This document shows positions 43,288-51,398 of a DNA stretch of 64,000 nucleotides, in pieces (the stretch's first letter is position 1; every line of letters begins with the position of its first letter). The translations under genes and the position numbers were made by a program. Under the pieces are notes generated by a model that was not told the origin of the DNA, made no database searches, and saw only the letters and a list, made by a program, of their open reading frames with translations. The stretch comes from Candidatus Thiothrix putei (GTDB lineage Bacteria > Pseudomonadota > Gammaproteobacteria > Thiotrichales > Thiotrichaceae). The DNA lies in NCBI GenBank assembly GCA_029972225.1, contig CP124756.1, forward strand, positions 2,276,001 through 2,340,000. Reading direction: 5' to 3'.

Positions 43288-43524
43288 CTCTGTCCGTTTA
43301 CCTGAGAGATTCCTCAATTTACCCCCCTTCCCCGACCCTTCCCCCGCAAGGGGGGCAGGGAGGAAGAGGCAATCAAGTTACTACCCTTCGGTGAGTGCGT
43401 CCGCACTGCTCTCCAGAGTCAGATCTAGTGCTGCCAGTCCTGTTGCCTGAGCGTTTCCGGGCGGAATTGCGCCTTCGGCGGTTGCGGCAACCTTGCGGTG
43501 TGCAACGCTCTCCTGCCAGTGTTT
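43288..43524 (-). promoter_or_regulatory. Tandem glycine riboswitch (gcvT motif)
   Basis: Two aptamers on the minus strand. Aptamer 1 has GGAGAG (43508-43513), CGCCGAAGGCGCAA and CTCAGG (43446-43451) then CAACAGGACTG. Aptamer 2 has GGAGAG (43409-43414), CACCGAAGGG (around 43385-43393) and CTCAGG (43301-43306) then TAAACGGACAGAGG. The order and spacing match gcvT RNAs that bind glycine and switch on glycine cleavage. The variable stem of aptamer 2 carries a palindromic repeat. Confidence 0.95.
43321..43369. repeat. Palindromic repeat inside aptamer 2 of the glycine riboswitch
   Basis: On the minus strand CCCCTTGCGGGGGAAGGGTC followed by GGGGAAGGGGGG, of the same family as the elements at 40447 and 41689. 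It replaces the peripheral stem between the CCGAAGG and CTCAGG blocks and leaves both conserved blocks intact. Confidence 0.8.
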
Positions 43525-43781
43525 ACTGAATGCAGGGGATTGTAGCGGATGCAGTGCAGCAACTAAAGCACCATTTACGCCTGCGAGGTGAAAAGGGGGT
43601 TGCCGATTGTATCTGATGCAGTGCAACACCCCAAGCAGACTTTGGGCAAACCTTGCTTTATATCAGGAGACTCGCATAAACCCCAACGCCACCATTTATC
43701 CCTGAGCGCGGTAAGAACATAATCAAACCCTAATAAAGATACACAAACACTGACCACAGTTGGTAGGGAGAATGAGCCATC
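43525..43781. promoter_or_regulatory. Divergent intergenic region between the gcv operon and the Mrp operon
   Basis: This 257-bp stretch has no supported gene. It must hold the promoter of the gcv leader (minus) and of the Mrp/complex I-like operon (plus). I could not identify convincing -35/-10 pairs. Confidence 0.4.
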
Positions 43782-44291
43782 ATGAGCAAGGGCAAATCCA
43801 CGGTGCGCGATACCGTCGTCCTGTTTGCGACCTTAATGTTGTTCTGGTTAATGCTAAGCGGCACGCTAACGGCGGATGTTTTGTTGGTCGGTGCAGTCGT
43901 CTCGCTGTTAATTGCGCTGCTCTACCCCAATGGTTTGTCGTTTTTTACCGAGTTTCGGTTTACCCCGGCGGCAATCGTTGCGGGTTTTCGCTACTACGGT
44001 TACTTCTTTAAAGAACTGGTCAAATCCAATCTGACCTTGGCGGGCATTGTGCTTTCGCCTTCGCTGCCGATTGCGCCCACCATCGTTAAAGTACGCACCA
44101 AACTGAAAAGCCGGATGGGGCGCTTAATGCTGGCGAATTCCATTACCCTGACACCGGGAACGCTCAGCGTTGAGCTGGAGGGTGAATGGCTGTATGTGCA
44201 TTGCGTCAGCGTGGGAGCAACCGAGGTGGAAGCAGCAACAGCGGAAATTGTCAGCGGTTTTGAGTCCTATCTTGAGGTGATGTATGGTTGA
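43782..44291 (+). CDS. mrpE: Mrp-type antiporter subunit E
   Basis: A 169-aa membrane protein with three N-terminal helices and a soluble C-terminal domain. NSITLTPGTLSVELEGEWLYVHC is the MnhE/MrpE signature. It is a subunit of the multi-subunit Na+/H+ antiporter module. It is the first gene of a 13-gene operon and overlaps mrpF by 8 bp. Confidence 0.94.
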   Translation: MSKGKSTVRDTVVLFATLMLFWLMLSGTLTADVLLVGAVVSLLIALLYPNGLSFFTEFRFTPAAIVAGFRYYGYFFKELVKSNLTLAGIVLSPSLPIAPTIVKVRTKLKSRMGRLMLANSITLTPGTLSVELEGEWLYVHCVSVGATEVEAATAEIVSGFESYLEVMYG

Positions 44292-44544
44292 GCTATTGAT
44301 TGCTGTGGCGGCAGTCATCGCCGGAATAGCGTTTTTACTGGCATTGGGGCGGTTTATTTTGGGACCGTCGCGCTTGGATAGGGTGGTGGCATTTGATGTG
44401 CTAACCGTGATTAGCATTACCTTTATTGTGCTGGCGGCATTGTTGGAAGAACGCGGTATTTATTTGGATGTGGCGTTGGTTTACGCGCTGCTGTCATTCC
44501 TTGGGGTAATCGCCATTGCTCGCTATTTTGAGGGCAGATTCTGA
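44284..44544 (+). CDS. mrpF: Mrp-type antiporter subunit F
   Basis: An 86-aa protein with three membrane helices and the conserved LGPSRLDRVVAFDVL motif of MrpF/MnhF. It overlaps mrpE and shares a base with mrpG (TGATGG). Confidence 0.94.
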   Translation: MVELLIAVAAVIAGIAFLLALGRFILGPSRLDRVVAFDVLTVISITFIVLAALLEERGIYLDVALVYALLSFLGVIAIARYFEGRF

Positions 44545-44882
44545 TGGCTGTAATACTTGATCTTATCGGTGGTGTGTTGCTGGTGTCCGGTGCCATGTTC
44601 CTGCTGTTTGGGGGTTTGGGGCTGGTACGAATGCCGGATATTTTCAACCGCATTCAGGCTGGCACGAAAACCACCACACTGGGAACCTTACTCACCCTTG
44701 CCGGAGCTGCGTGTTTGCAACCCGCTTGGGGCTGGAAACTGTTGCTGATTGGGGTATTTCTAATCTTTACCAACCCCGTTTCGGCGCAAGTATTGGCAAA
44801 TACAGCCCATCGGCGCGGTGCTTATCAAACCCCGCTGACGCGCATAGATAAGCTGGCGGAAGATCGGGAGGGTACGTCATGA
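44544..44882 (+). CDS. mrpG: Mrp-type antiporter subunit G
   Basis: A 112-aa protein with three helices and the signature VRMPDIFNRIQAGTKTTTLG of MrpG/MnhG. It ends in a soluble tail. Its stop overlaps the next start by 4 bp. Confidence 0.94.
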   Translation: MAVILDLIGGVLLVSGAMFLLFGGLGLVRMPDIFNRIQAGTKTTTLGTLLTLAGAACLQPAWGWKLLLIGVFLIFTNPVSAQVLANTAHRRGAYQTPLTRIDKLAEDREGTS

Positions 44883-45133
44883 ATAGCGTGATGTTAGGTA
44901 TCGCTGCATTGCTGGCAGTGGCGATGCTGGGTGCGGCATTTGTCACCATCATGGCGAAACGCCCCGCTACCGCCATGTTGGCAGCGGGCATGATCAGCCT
45001 GTTTGCGTCGGTCATGTTTTTATTGCTTGCCGCCCCCGATGTGGCAATGACGGAAGCCGCGATTGGCAGTGGCTTAACCACCTTCTTATTTTTCTTTGTG
45101 CTAGGGCGAGTACGTGGAGGCAAACATGATTAG
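44879..45133 (+). CDS. MbhD-like (DUF4040) membrane subunit
   Basis: An 84-aa protein of three helices with LLAAPDVAMTEAAIGSGL, the conserved segment of MbhD and of the C-terminal part of MrpA. In [NiFe]-hydrogenase-type Mbh/Mbs complexes this is a separate small subunit, and the arrangement here is the same. It overlaps the next gene by 8 bp. Confidence 0.9.
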   Translation: MNSVMLGIAALLAVAMLGAAFVTIMAKRPATAMLAAGMISLFASVMFLLLAAPDVAMTEAAIGSGLTTFLFFFVLGRVRGGKHD

Positions 45134-45824
45134 GCGTTTTGCCGTATTCCTATTGCTGTTGGGCTTGGGTGTAATCTTTGCCAAGCTGTTGCTGGGCTAT
45201 ACAGCAAGCGAGGAACTCAACCTGACGGCACGTTACTACGCGGAACACACCGCGCAAGATTTGGGTGCTGCCAATATCGTCACGGCGATTATTGTCACTT
45301 ACCGGGGGCTGGATACACTGGGCGAAGTGACCGTGTTGTTTTTGACCGCTGCCATTATTGGCATGGTGTTAGCCCAAGGGCGCAAGCAACAAGCGTTACA
45401 ACGGCAATTACCCGCTTCTGGGGAATTATTGACGACGGGTAGCCGTTTGCTCGTGCCACTGATTTTATTGCTGGGGGCTTATGTGTTTATCAATGGGCAT
45501 TTGACTCCCGGCGGCGGTTTTCAGGGTGGGGCAATTATCGCATCGGCGGCGTTGCTGCTGCTATTGACCGACCCGCTCAAACGTTTTAGCCATCGCTTGA
45601 TTGCACGGGTGGAAGCGCTTTCTGGGCTGGTATTTATCACCATCGGGGTGCTGGGCATGGTGTATGCCAGTGGCTTTTTGGATAGCCGTTTGCTGCCTAG
45701 CGGAACCTTTGGCACGCTGTTTTCGGCGGGAGTTATTCCGGTGATTTATAGCGTTATTGGCCTCAAAGTTGGGGCTGAATTCACTTCCATGTTGACCAAT
45801 CTGGCAGAAACGGAGCAATCGTAA
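45126..45824 (+). CDS. MbhE-MrpB-type fused membrane subunit
   Basis: A 232-aa membrane protein. Residues 1-85 resemble MbhE (TAIIVTYRGLDTLGEVTVLF), and the rest is MrpB/MnhB (GHLTPGGGFQGGAIIASA). In many operons these are two proteins. The start at 45126 overlaps the previous gene; the earlier in-frame start at 45114 is less likely. It shares its last base with the next start. Confidence 0.9.
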   Translation: MIRRFAVFLLLLGLGVIFAKLLLGYTASEELNLTARYYAEHTAQDLGAANIVTAIIVTYRGLDTLGEVTVLFLTAAIIGMVLAQGRKQQALQRQLPASGELLTTGSRLLVPLILLLGAYVFINGHLTPGGGFQGGAIIASAALLLLLTDPLKRFSHRLIARVEALSGLVFITIGVLGMVYASGFLDSRLLPSGTFGTLFSAGVIPVIYSVIGLKVGAEFTSMLTNLAETEQS

Positions 45825-46180
45825 TGGACTGGATCGCAATGACAACCGGCTTTTTGCTGATTTTGCTGGGGCTGTACGGCGCACTCACTAACCGCAATAT
45901 CTTGCGCATGATTGTCTCGTTTACGGTCGCCAATACCGGCGTGAATCTGGTGCTGGTATCGGTAGGCTATATGCTGGGGCGCACTGCACCGATTCTCGAT
46001 GAAACGCTTGCCGCTACCGAAGCTGTCACCCGGATTATCGACCCTGTGCCGCAAGCGCTAGTATTGACCGCGATTGTTATCGGGGTAGGCATTACCGCGA
46101 TGATGCTGACTTATGCCTACAAATTGTATGAAGCCAAAGGCACGCTCGACATTGCCCAATGCAGGGATCTGAAATGGTAA
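45824..46180 (+). CDS. mrpC: Mrp-type antiporter subunit C (NuoK-like)
   Basis: A 118-aa NuoK/MnhC-like protein of three helices. GLYGALTNRNILRMIVSF and DPVPQALVLTAIVIGVGI are the family's conserved stretches, including the Glu/Asp-containing second helix. Its stop overlaps the start of the fused antiporter gene. Confidence 0.94.
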   Translation: MDWIAMTTGFLLILLGLYGALTNRNILRMIVSFTVANTGVNLVLVSVGYMLGRTAPILDETLAATEAVTRIIDPVPQALVLTAIVIGVGITAMMLTYAYKLYEAKGTLDIAQCRDLKW

Positions 46181-49100
46181 GCGCACTCTCTATTATTGCT
46201 CTCGGTCTTGGCTCTGCTTTTCTGCTGGGGCTGTTACCGGACACTTGGCGCAAGCTGGCTTATGGCATCACCCTTGCCGCACTAGCTGCAATGGCGTGGA
46301 TTGCCGCAAGCTGGTTATGGCACTTTAGCGTGACGGGTGCAATGGCGGTGGAAATCTTCACGGCAGGAACCGCGCCCCCGTTTGCGATTAACTTGCGGAT
46401 AGGCATGACGGAAGCGGCTTTGGTAGCACTGGTGACATTAACCGGATTACACGCGGCATTTTACCTGCGCGATACCCTGTTTAAGCACGGGCGGCGGGCA
46501 ATGGCGGTATTGCTGATTCTGATCATGGCACTGTGTGGCGTGATTATGACCCGCGATTTATTCAACCTGTTTGTGTTTATGGAATTGGTGGTCATTGCTT
46601 CGGCGGGTTTGGTATTGCTCTCGGCGGATCAACGCGCTTTAGGAGCAGGCATTAAATACCTGATCGTGGCGCAACTGGTGTCAATTTTATTGCTGATCGG
46701 GATTATTTTTGCCTACCACGCCACCGGCACACTCAACATCGACGGCATGGCAGCGGCGCAAGCCGACCTGTTCAAAGGCGGGGCGTTGGCGTTTTTCCTG
46801 ATGTTGATGGCGGTGCTGGCAGAGTTGAAACCCTTCCCTGCCAACGGTTGGGGGCTGGACATTTATGAATCGGCACACCCTGCATTTGCGGCACTGTTTT
46901 CGGCAGCAACCGGGGCGGCAACCGTGTATGCGGCGGACAAACTGTTGCTGATTGGCGGGGCGCAGTGGTTGCCACTGGCAAGTGCCATCGGGATTATGAC
47001 CTTTGTGGTTGCCAATATTTTTGCCTTGGTGCAAGACAATGACCGGCGGTTGCTGGGCTATTCCTCGGTAGCACAGGTGGGGTTGATCCTGACGGTAATC
47101 GGGCAGCGCGATTTGCTGGGGGAACAGTATTATTTTGTGGCAGGCGGTATCTTGCTGGCTCATGCAGTTGCCAAGGCGGGGCTATTCTGGCTTTCCGGGT
47201 TGGTAGCAGCGCGAGGCTTGGGTGACTGGGCGGCGTTGCGCGGGCATCCGGTGCTGGTGTTTGCGTTTGTCACCTTTATTGCGTTGTTGGTGGGTTTGCC
47301 GCCCTTCCCCGGCTTTTATGCCAAGTGGGAACTGGCGCACGCGCTGGCAGCAAACGGGCAATTGTGGTTGTTGGGGCTGATCCTGTTCGGGGCATTGCTG
47401 GAAGCGGCGTATTTGTTCCGCTGGTTTGGCTACGTGCTTAAACGTGAACAGCCGCAAGCGGGTTTGTTGCTGCAAGCCATCAAGGAAGATGTTGCCTTGA
47501 GTACGGTGGTGGTTGCGTGGTTATTGGCTTATCTGTGGGGCGAACTCTCCGGGCAAGGTAATCTGTTGCACGCCATCCCTTTGTTGTTTGCGCTGCTGTT
47601 TTTGCCGCTGGACTGGCTACCTGCCAAGCTCAAAAACGGGTTGGCGATTGCTGGGCTGGTCGGTTGGTTTTACCTGCATTACCCCAGTTACGATGAGCTG
47701 CAATTGATTTTTGCAGCGGTGATGTTGCCGGGTGGCGCGATTATTTTGCTGGCAAGTTTCCAAACGCAGCAACGGCGGGTGGGGTTCTACCCGGCAGCAA
47801 TGCTGATGTTTGCGGGCTTGGCGATGTTGATTGAAGCCAAAACCTCGTTTGCATTTTTTGCGGCGTGGGAATTGCTGACGGTGGGTTCTTATTTCCTGAT
47901 TCTGCGCGGCAAGCATTCTGAACCACACGCGCTGTCGTACATTGTGTTCTCGCTGGGCGGGGCATTCCTGATGCTGGCGGGGTTTGCACTGGCGGCGCAA
48001 GGTGTGCCGGACTTTAAGATCGCGGCCTTGGCACAGGTAGCAGAACCGTTTGCACCGTGGGTATTTGCGCTGCTGGCGATTGGTTTCATGACCAAAACGG
48101 CGGCGGTGGGTGTGCATATCTGGTTGCCCGGCGCACATGCCGAGGCAGAAACCGATGTGTCGCCACTGGTGTCCGGTATTTTGCTGAAGGCAGGGCTGTT
48201 CGGGCTGTTCGTATTGCTAATGACGATGGGCAAGCAGCAATTGTACGGGGTGGAACTCACCCACGTGATGCTGTGGATTGGCGCGATTTCGGCACTGATT
48301 GGGAACTTGCTGGCGATTTTTCAGGAAGACGCGAAACGCTTGCTGGCTTATTCTTCCATCGGGCAAATGGGCTACGCGCTGTTTGGGCTGGCAATGATGA
48401 ATCATCTGGGCTGGCTGATGGCCTTGATGTTTGTCATTAACCATTACATTTACAAGTCGATGCTGTTCCTGTCAGTGGGCGGGGTTGCCAAACGTACCGG
48501 CACGCGGGATATGTACCGCATGGGTGGGCTGATTACGCTGATGCCACTGTCGTTCATTGCCACTATGATCGGGATTATTGCGGTGTCGGGTGTGCCGCCG
48601 CTGTCCGGGTTTGGCGGACGCTGGATTTTCTACAATGCGATTATGACGGCGGAATACCGTTTGCCGATGGTGATTATTTTCCTCGCGGGGCCGATTGCGT
48701 TCCTGTACCTGTTCCGCTTGATTCACACCATTTTCCTGGGGCAGTTGAAAGATGAATTGCGCACCGTGAAAGAAGCACCGTTCTGGATTGTGTTGCCGCA
48801 GATGATTTTTGTGGTTGCCTTGTTGGTGTTCGCGCTGGTTCCGGGCATGGCCTTGCGGCATGTGGATGCTTACCTTGCGCCGTTCTTTGGCGGGCAAAGC
48901 GGGCTGGATTGGGCAGGGTTGACCATTACCAGCGAATTCGGTTACTGGAGTCCGGTGTCGATCATGCTGGTGATCGGGGTGATTTTTGCCACGCTGTTTG
49001 CTTGGTTGCTGTTCGTCAACCGCAGGGCGCAGCCGGTGAAGCAGTTCAATATTGTGTTTGCCGGTGAACGCCCGTTCCGCCCGGAAACGACCCATTTTGC

Positions 49101-49305
49101 CTGGAACTTCTTCGCACCGTACCGCAAGGCATTGGGCTTTTTGACCCAACCGCTGGTCACGATTTTTTGGGAAACCCTCACGGAATTGCTGCATTCGGCG
49201 GCAGACATTTTACGGCGGATGTATACCGGGAATGGGCAGACTTACGCCATTCACCTGCTCGCCTTTGTGATTATCGTCTACCTGTTGTGGATGGGGGGCT
49301 TGTGA
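46174..49305 (+). CDS. Double antiporter subunit: two NuoL/M/N-like domains in one chain
   Basis: A 1043-aa membrane protein made of two proton-conducting modules. The first (about 1-475) includes FNLFVFMELVVIASAGL, AELKPFPANGWGLDIYESAH and YSSVAQVGLI. The second (about 485-1000) includes FAAWELLTVGSYF, FMTKTAAVGVHIWLPGAHAEA and YSSIGQMGYALFG. The key Glu (ME/WE) and Lys (LK/TK) residues of ion-pumping subunits appear in both. Homologues usually occur as two genes. ATG at 46174 overlaps the mrpC stop. Confidence 0.93.
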   Translation: MVSALSIIALGLGSAFLLGLLPDTWRKLAYGITLAALAAMAWIAASWLWHFSVTGAMAVEIFTAGTAPPFAINLRIGMTEAALVALVTLTGLHAAFYLRDTLFKHGRRAMAVLLILIMALCGVIMTRDLFNLFVFMELVVIASAGLVLLSADQRALGAGIKYLIVAQLVSILLLIGIIFAYHATGTLNIDGMAAAQADLFKGGALAFFLMLMAVLAELKPFPANGWGLDIYESAHPAFAALFSAATGAATVYAADKLLLIGGAQWLPLASAIGIMTFVVANIFALVQDNDRRLLGYSSVAQVGLILTVIGQRDLLGEQYYFVAGGILLAHAVAKAGLFWLSGLVAARGLGDWAALRGHPVLVFAFVTFIALLVGLPPFPGFYAKWELAHALAANGQLWLLGLILFGALLEAAYLFRWFGYVLKREQPQAGLLLQAIKEDVALSTVVVAWLLAYLWGELSGQGNLLHAIPLLFALLFLPLDWLPAKLKNGLAIAGLVGWFYLHYPSYDELQLIFAAVMLPGGAIILLASFQTQQRRVGFYPAAMLMFAGLAMLIEAKTSFAFFAAWELLTVGSYFLILRGKHSEPHALSYIVFSLGGAFLMLAGFALAAQGVPDFKIAALAQVAEPFAPWVFALLAIGFMTKTAAVGVHIWLPGAHAEAETDVSPLVSGILLKAGLFGLFVLLMTMGKQQLYGVELTHVMLWIGAISALIGNLLAIFQEDAKRLLAYSSIGQMGYALFGLAMMNHLGWLMALMFVINHYIYKSMLFLSVGGVAKRTGTRDMYRMGGLITLMPLSFIATMIGIIAVSGVPPLSGFGGRWIFYNAIMTAEYRLPMVIIFLAGPIAFLYLFRLIHTIFLGQLKDELRTVKEAPFWIVLPQMIFVVALLVFALVPGMALRHVDAYLAPFFGGQSGLDWAGLTITSEFGYWSPVSIMLVIGVIFATLFAWLLFVNRRAQPVKQFNIVFAGERPFRPETTHFAWNFFAPYRKALGFLTQPLVTIFWETLTELLHSAADILRRMYTGNGQTYAIHLLAFVIIVYLLWMGGL

Positions 49306-50210
49306 TGGAATTTGAATGGATGAGAATCCCCTGGGCGTTGCTGACATTGTTTATTGTCATCAACTACGGCTTGCTAATGACGGCTTTGGTGCAAAAAATC
49401 GGCGCACGGGTGGGGCGGCGGCATGGCATCCCCCTTTGGCAAAACTACATTGATATGCTGAAGAACTATGCGCTGCGTACCTCCATTACCCACGGGGTGA
49501 TGTTCTATCTGGGGCCGGTGTTCCGGCTGTCCGGCGGGGTGGGCTTGTTGCTGTTTGTGCCGAGCATTTACGGCTCAGAAATGTTTGCCAACTTTTCGTT
49601 TGCAGGCGATTTGATTCTCGCGCTGTATTTTGTGTTCTTTGGCACGCTGGGCATGGCATTGGGTGCGGCAGAAAGCGGGCATCCCTATTCCGCTATAGGC
49701 ATTACCCGTGGCTTGTCGCAGATGACGGCGGCGGAATTGCCGTTTGCACTGGCGGTGTTTGCGGTAGCCTTGCAATACCAAACGCTTTCCGTGACCGAAA
49801 TTGTAGCGGCACAACAAGGTGGGGTGTTGCACTGGACATTGTTTACCAATCCATTAGCGGTGGCGGCAGCAATGATGTCGTTCCTTGGCTCGATGATGCG
49901 CCCGCCGTTTGACGTGGTACTTGCGCCGCAGGAAATTCCCATTGGCCCGCCGACCGAATACCATTCCTCGTTTCTGGCGATGATGCAGACCAACCGGGCG
50001 TTGTTCCCAGTCGCCAAGATCGTGGTGTACATGAACCTGTTTTTTGGCGGGGCGGGAAGCTGGCCGGAATTTTTCCTCAAGGTATTCCTGATTTACATGG
50101 TGTCGGCGTTTGTCGGGGTAGTATTCCCGCGTTTCCGGGTGGAACAGTCGATCCGCTGGTTTTTAATCTGGGCAGTGCCGTTGGGCATCCTCGCCGTGGT
50201 ACTGGTGTAA
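49305..50210 (+). CDS. Complex I subunit 1-like (NuoH/MbhM) membrane subunit
   Basis: A 301-aa protein of about eight helices with RPPFDVVLAPQEIPIGPPTEYHS, the quinone-channel-type loop of the NuoH family, and FFLKVFLIYMVSAFVGVVFPRFR. In group 4 hydrogenase-type enzymes it links the peripheral arm to the antiporters. The start at 49305 shares a base with the previous stop (TGATG). Confidence 0.93.
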   Translation: MEFEWMRIPWALLTLFIVINYGLLMTALVQKIGARVGRRHGIPLWQNYIDMLKNYALRTSITHGVMFYLGPVFRLSGGVGLLLFVPSIYGSEMFANFSFAGDLILALYFVFFGTLGMALGAAESGHPYSAIGITRGLSQMTAAELPFALAVFAVALQYQTLSVTEIVAAQQGGVLHWTLFTNPLAVAAAMMSFLGSMMRPPFDVVLAPQEIPIGPPTEYHSSFLAMMQTNRALFPVAKIVVYMNLFFGGAGSWPEFFLKVFLIYMVSAFVGVVFPRFRVEQSIRWFLIWAVPLGILAVVLV

Positions 50211-50214
50211 TGAC

Positions 50215-50856
50215 ATGAAAGAAGAATTACTCAAACGCATTGTAAAAACGCCGGATGGTCAGGAAATCGAAATTGACCCGCTACGCGATTATTACTGCGA
50301 AGCAGGCCCTACGGTGCAACCGCCTGCGTACACCGCGATTATTGAAAAGCTGTTTAACTGGGCGCGTTCCGAATCGTTGTGGATTTTGGGCTTTGGCACG
50401 GGTTGCGGAGCGATCGAAATGCGCCCGTTAATGACACCGCGTTTTGATGCTTACCGTTATGGCATTCAGTGGCGGCCTACACCGCGCCAGTCCAATCTGT
50501 TTGTGATTTCTGGCTATTTGTCGGTGAAAACCCTCAAGCGCGTGATCCGCTCCTACGAGCAGATGCAAGGGCCGAAATACGTGGTGGGGTTGGGGTCTTG
50601 CACCATTAACGGCGGTATGTATTGGGATTCCTACAACACCATCAAACGGCTGGATGATTATTTGCCGGTGGATGTGTATATCGCGGGCTGTATGCCGCGC
50701 CCGGAAGCCTTGCTGGCAGGGTTTGAGGAACTGAAAAAAATCATCCGCGCTGGCAAAGCCGAAGGCGCGAACCAATACGCCGCCAACTTTGACTGGTACA
50801 AAGCCAACCAGAAAAGCGTCATCCACGACTGGGACATGCCGGACTATAACTGGTGA
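50215..50856 (+). CDS. NuoB-like [4Fe-4S] subunit
   Basis: A 213-aa NuoB-family protein. The cluster-binding Cys are in FGTGCGAIEM, GLGSCTINGG and AGCMPRPE. The tandem CC of NuoB is CG here, so only three standard ligands remain; Cys28 in YYCEAG is a possible fourth. It should carry the proximal cluster facing the large subunit. It lies 4 bp after the NuoH-like gene. Confidence 0.9.
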   Translation: MKEELLKRIVKTPDGQEIEIDPLRDYYCEAGPTVQPPAYTAIIEKLFNWARSESLWILGFGTGCGAIEMRPLMTPRFDAYRYGIQWRPTPRQSNLFVISGYLSVKTLKRVIRSYEQMQGPKYVVGLGSCTINGGMYWDSYNTIKRLDDYLPVDVYIAGCMPRPEALLAGFEELKKIIRAGKAEGANQYAANFDWYKANQKSVIHDWDMPDYNW

Positions 50857-51398
50857 GCATTATGCAGCAACTTTACGACACCCTCACACAACGTTTCTCA
50901 CTGGGCGAATTCACCCGGCAACGCGCCGACCTCGCCTTTATCACGGTGGAAGCGGTACGCCTGCACGCCCTGTTACGGCATTTGCGTGATCAGGAAGGTT
51001 TCACCCATCTGGTGCTGTTAACGGCGGTGGATTGGCTGGAAGACGGGCAATTCCAACTCACTTACCTGCTCAACAATCGCAGCAAGTGTCAGGATTTGGG
51101 CTTGCGGGTATTGATTGCCCGCGACAACGCCAGCATGGAAAGCATCCACGACCTGTGGGCAGCCGCAGCGACTTACCAACGTGAATTGCGCGAAATGTTC
51201 GGCATCGACTTCCCCGGTAGCCCACGCCTGATGGACGATTTCATTCTGGAAGGCTGGAATGCCGCCCCGCCCTACCGCCGTGATTTCGATACCCTCGAAT
51301 ACGCACGCGCCACTTACCGCGAACGCCCCGGACGCGAAACCCGTGACCCGGCAGCGCACATGAAACAACAACTGTACGGGGACAAAGGCGATGTTTGA
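50853..51398 (+). CDS. NuoC-like 30 kDa subunit
   Basis: A 181-aa protein of the complex I 30-kDa type, with TYQRELREMFGIDFPGSPRLMDDFILEGW, the family's conserved stretch, and PPYRRDF near the end. It is a structural part of the peripheral arm. GTG at 50853 overlaps the previous stop; ATG at 50862, with GGTGAG before it, is an equally good start. Confidence 0.91.
   Translation: MSIMQQLYDTLTQRFSLGEFTRQRADLAFITVEAVRLHALLRHLRDQEGFTHLVLLTAVDWLEDGQFQLTYLLNNRSKCQDLGLRVLIARDNASMESIHDLWAAAATYQRELREMFGIDFPGSPRLMDDFILEGWNAAPPYRRDFDTLEYARATYRERPGRETRDPAAHMKQQLYGDKGDV

Noticed and set aside
48472-49194. 240-codon minus-strand frame
   Set aside because: It is antisense to the double antiporter gene and has low-complexity Gln/Arg/His composition.
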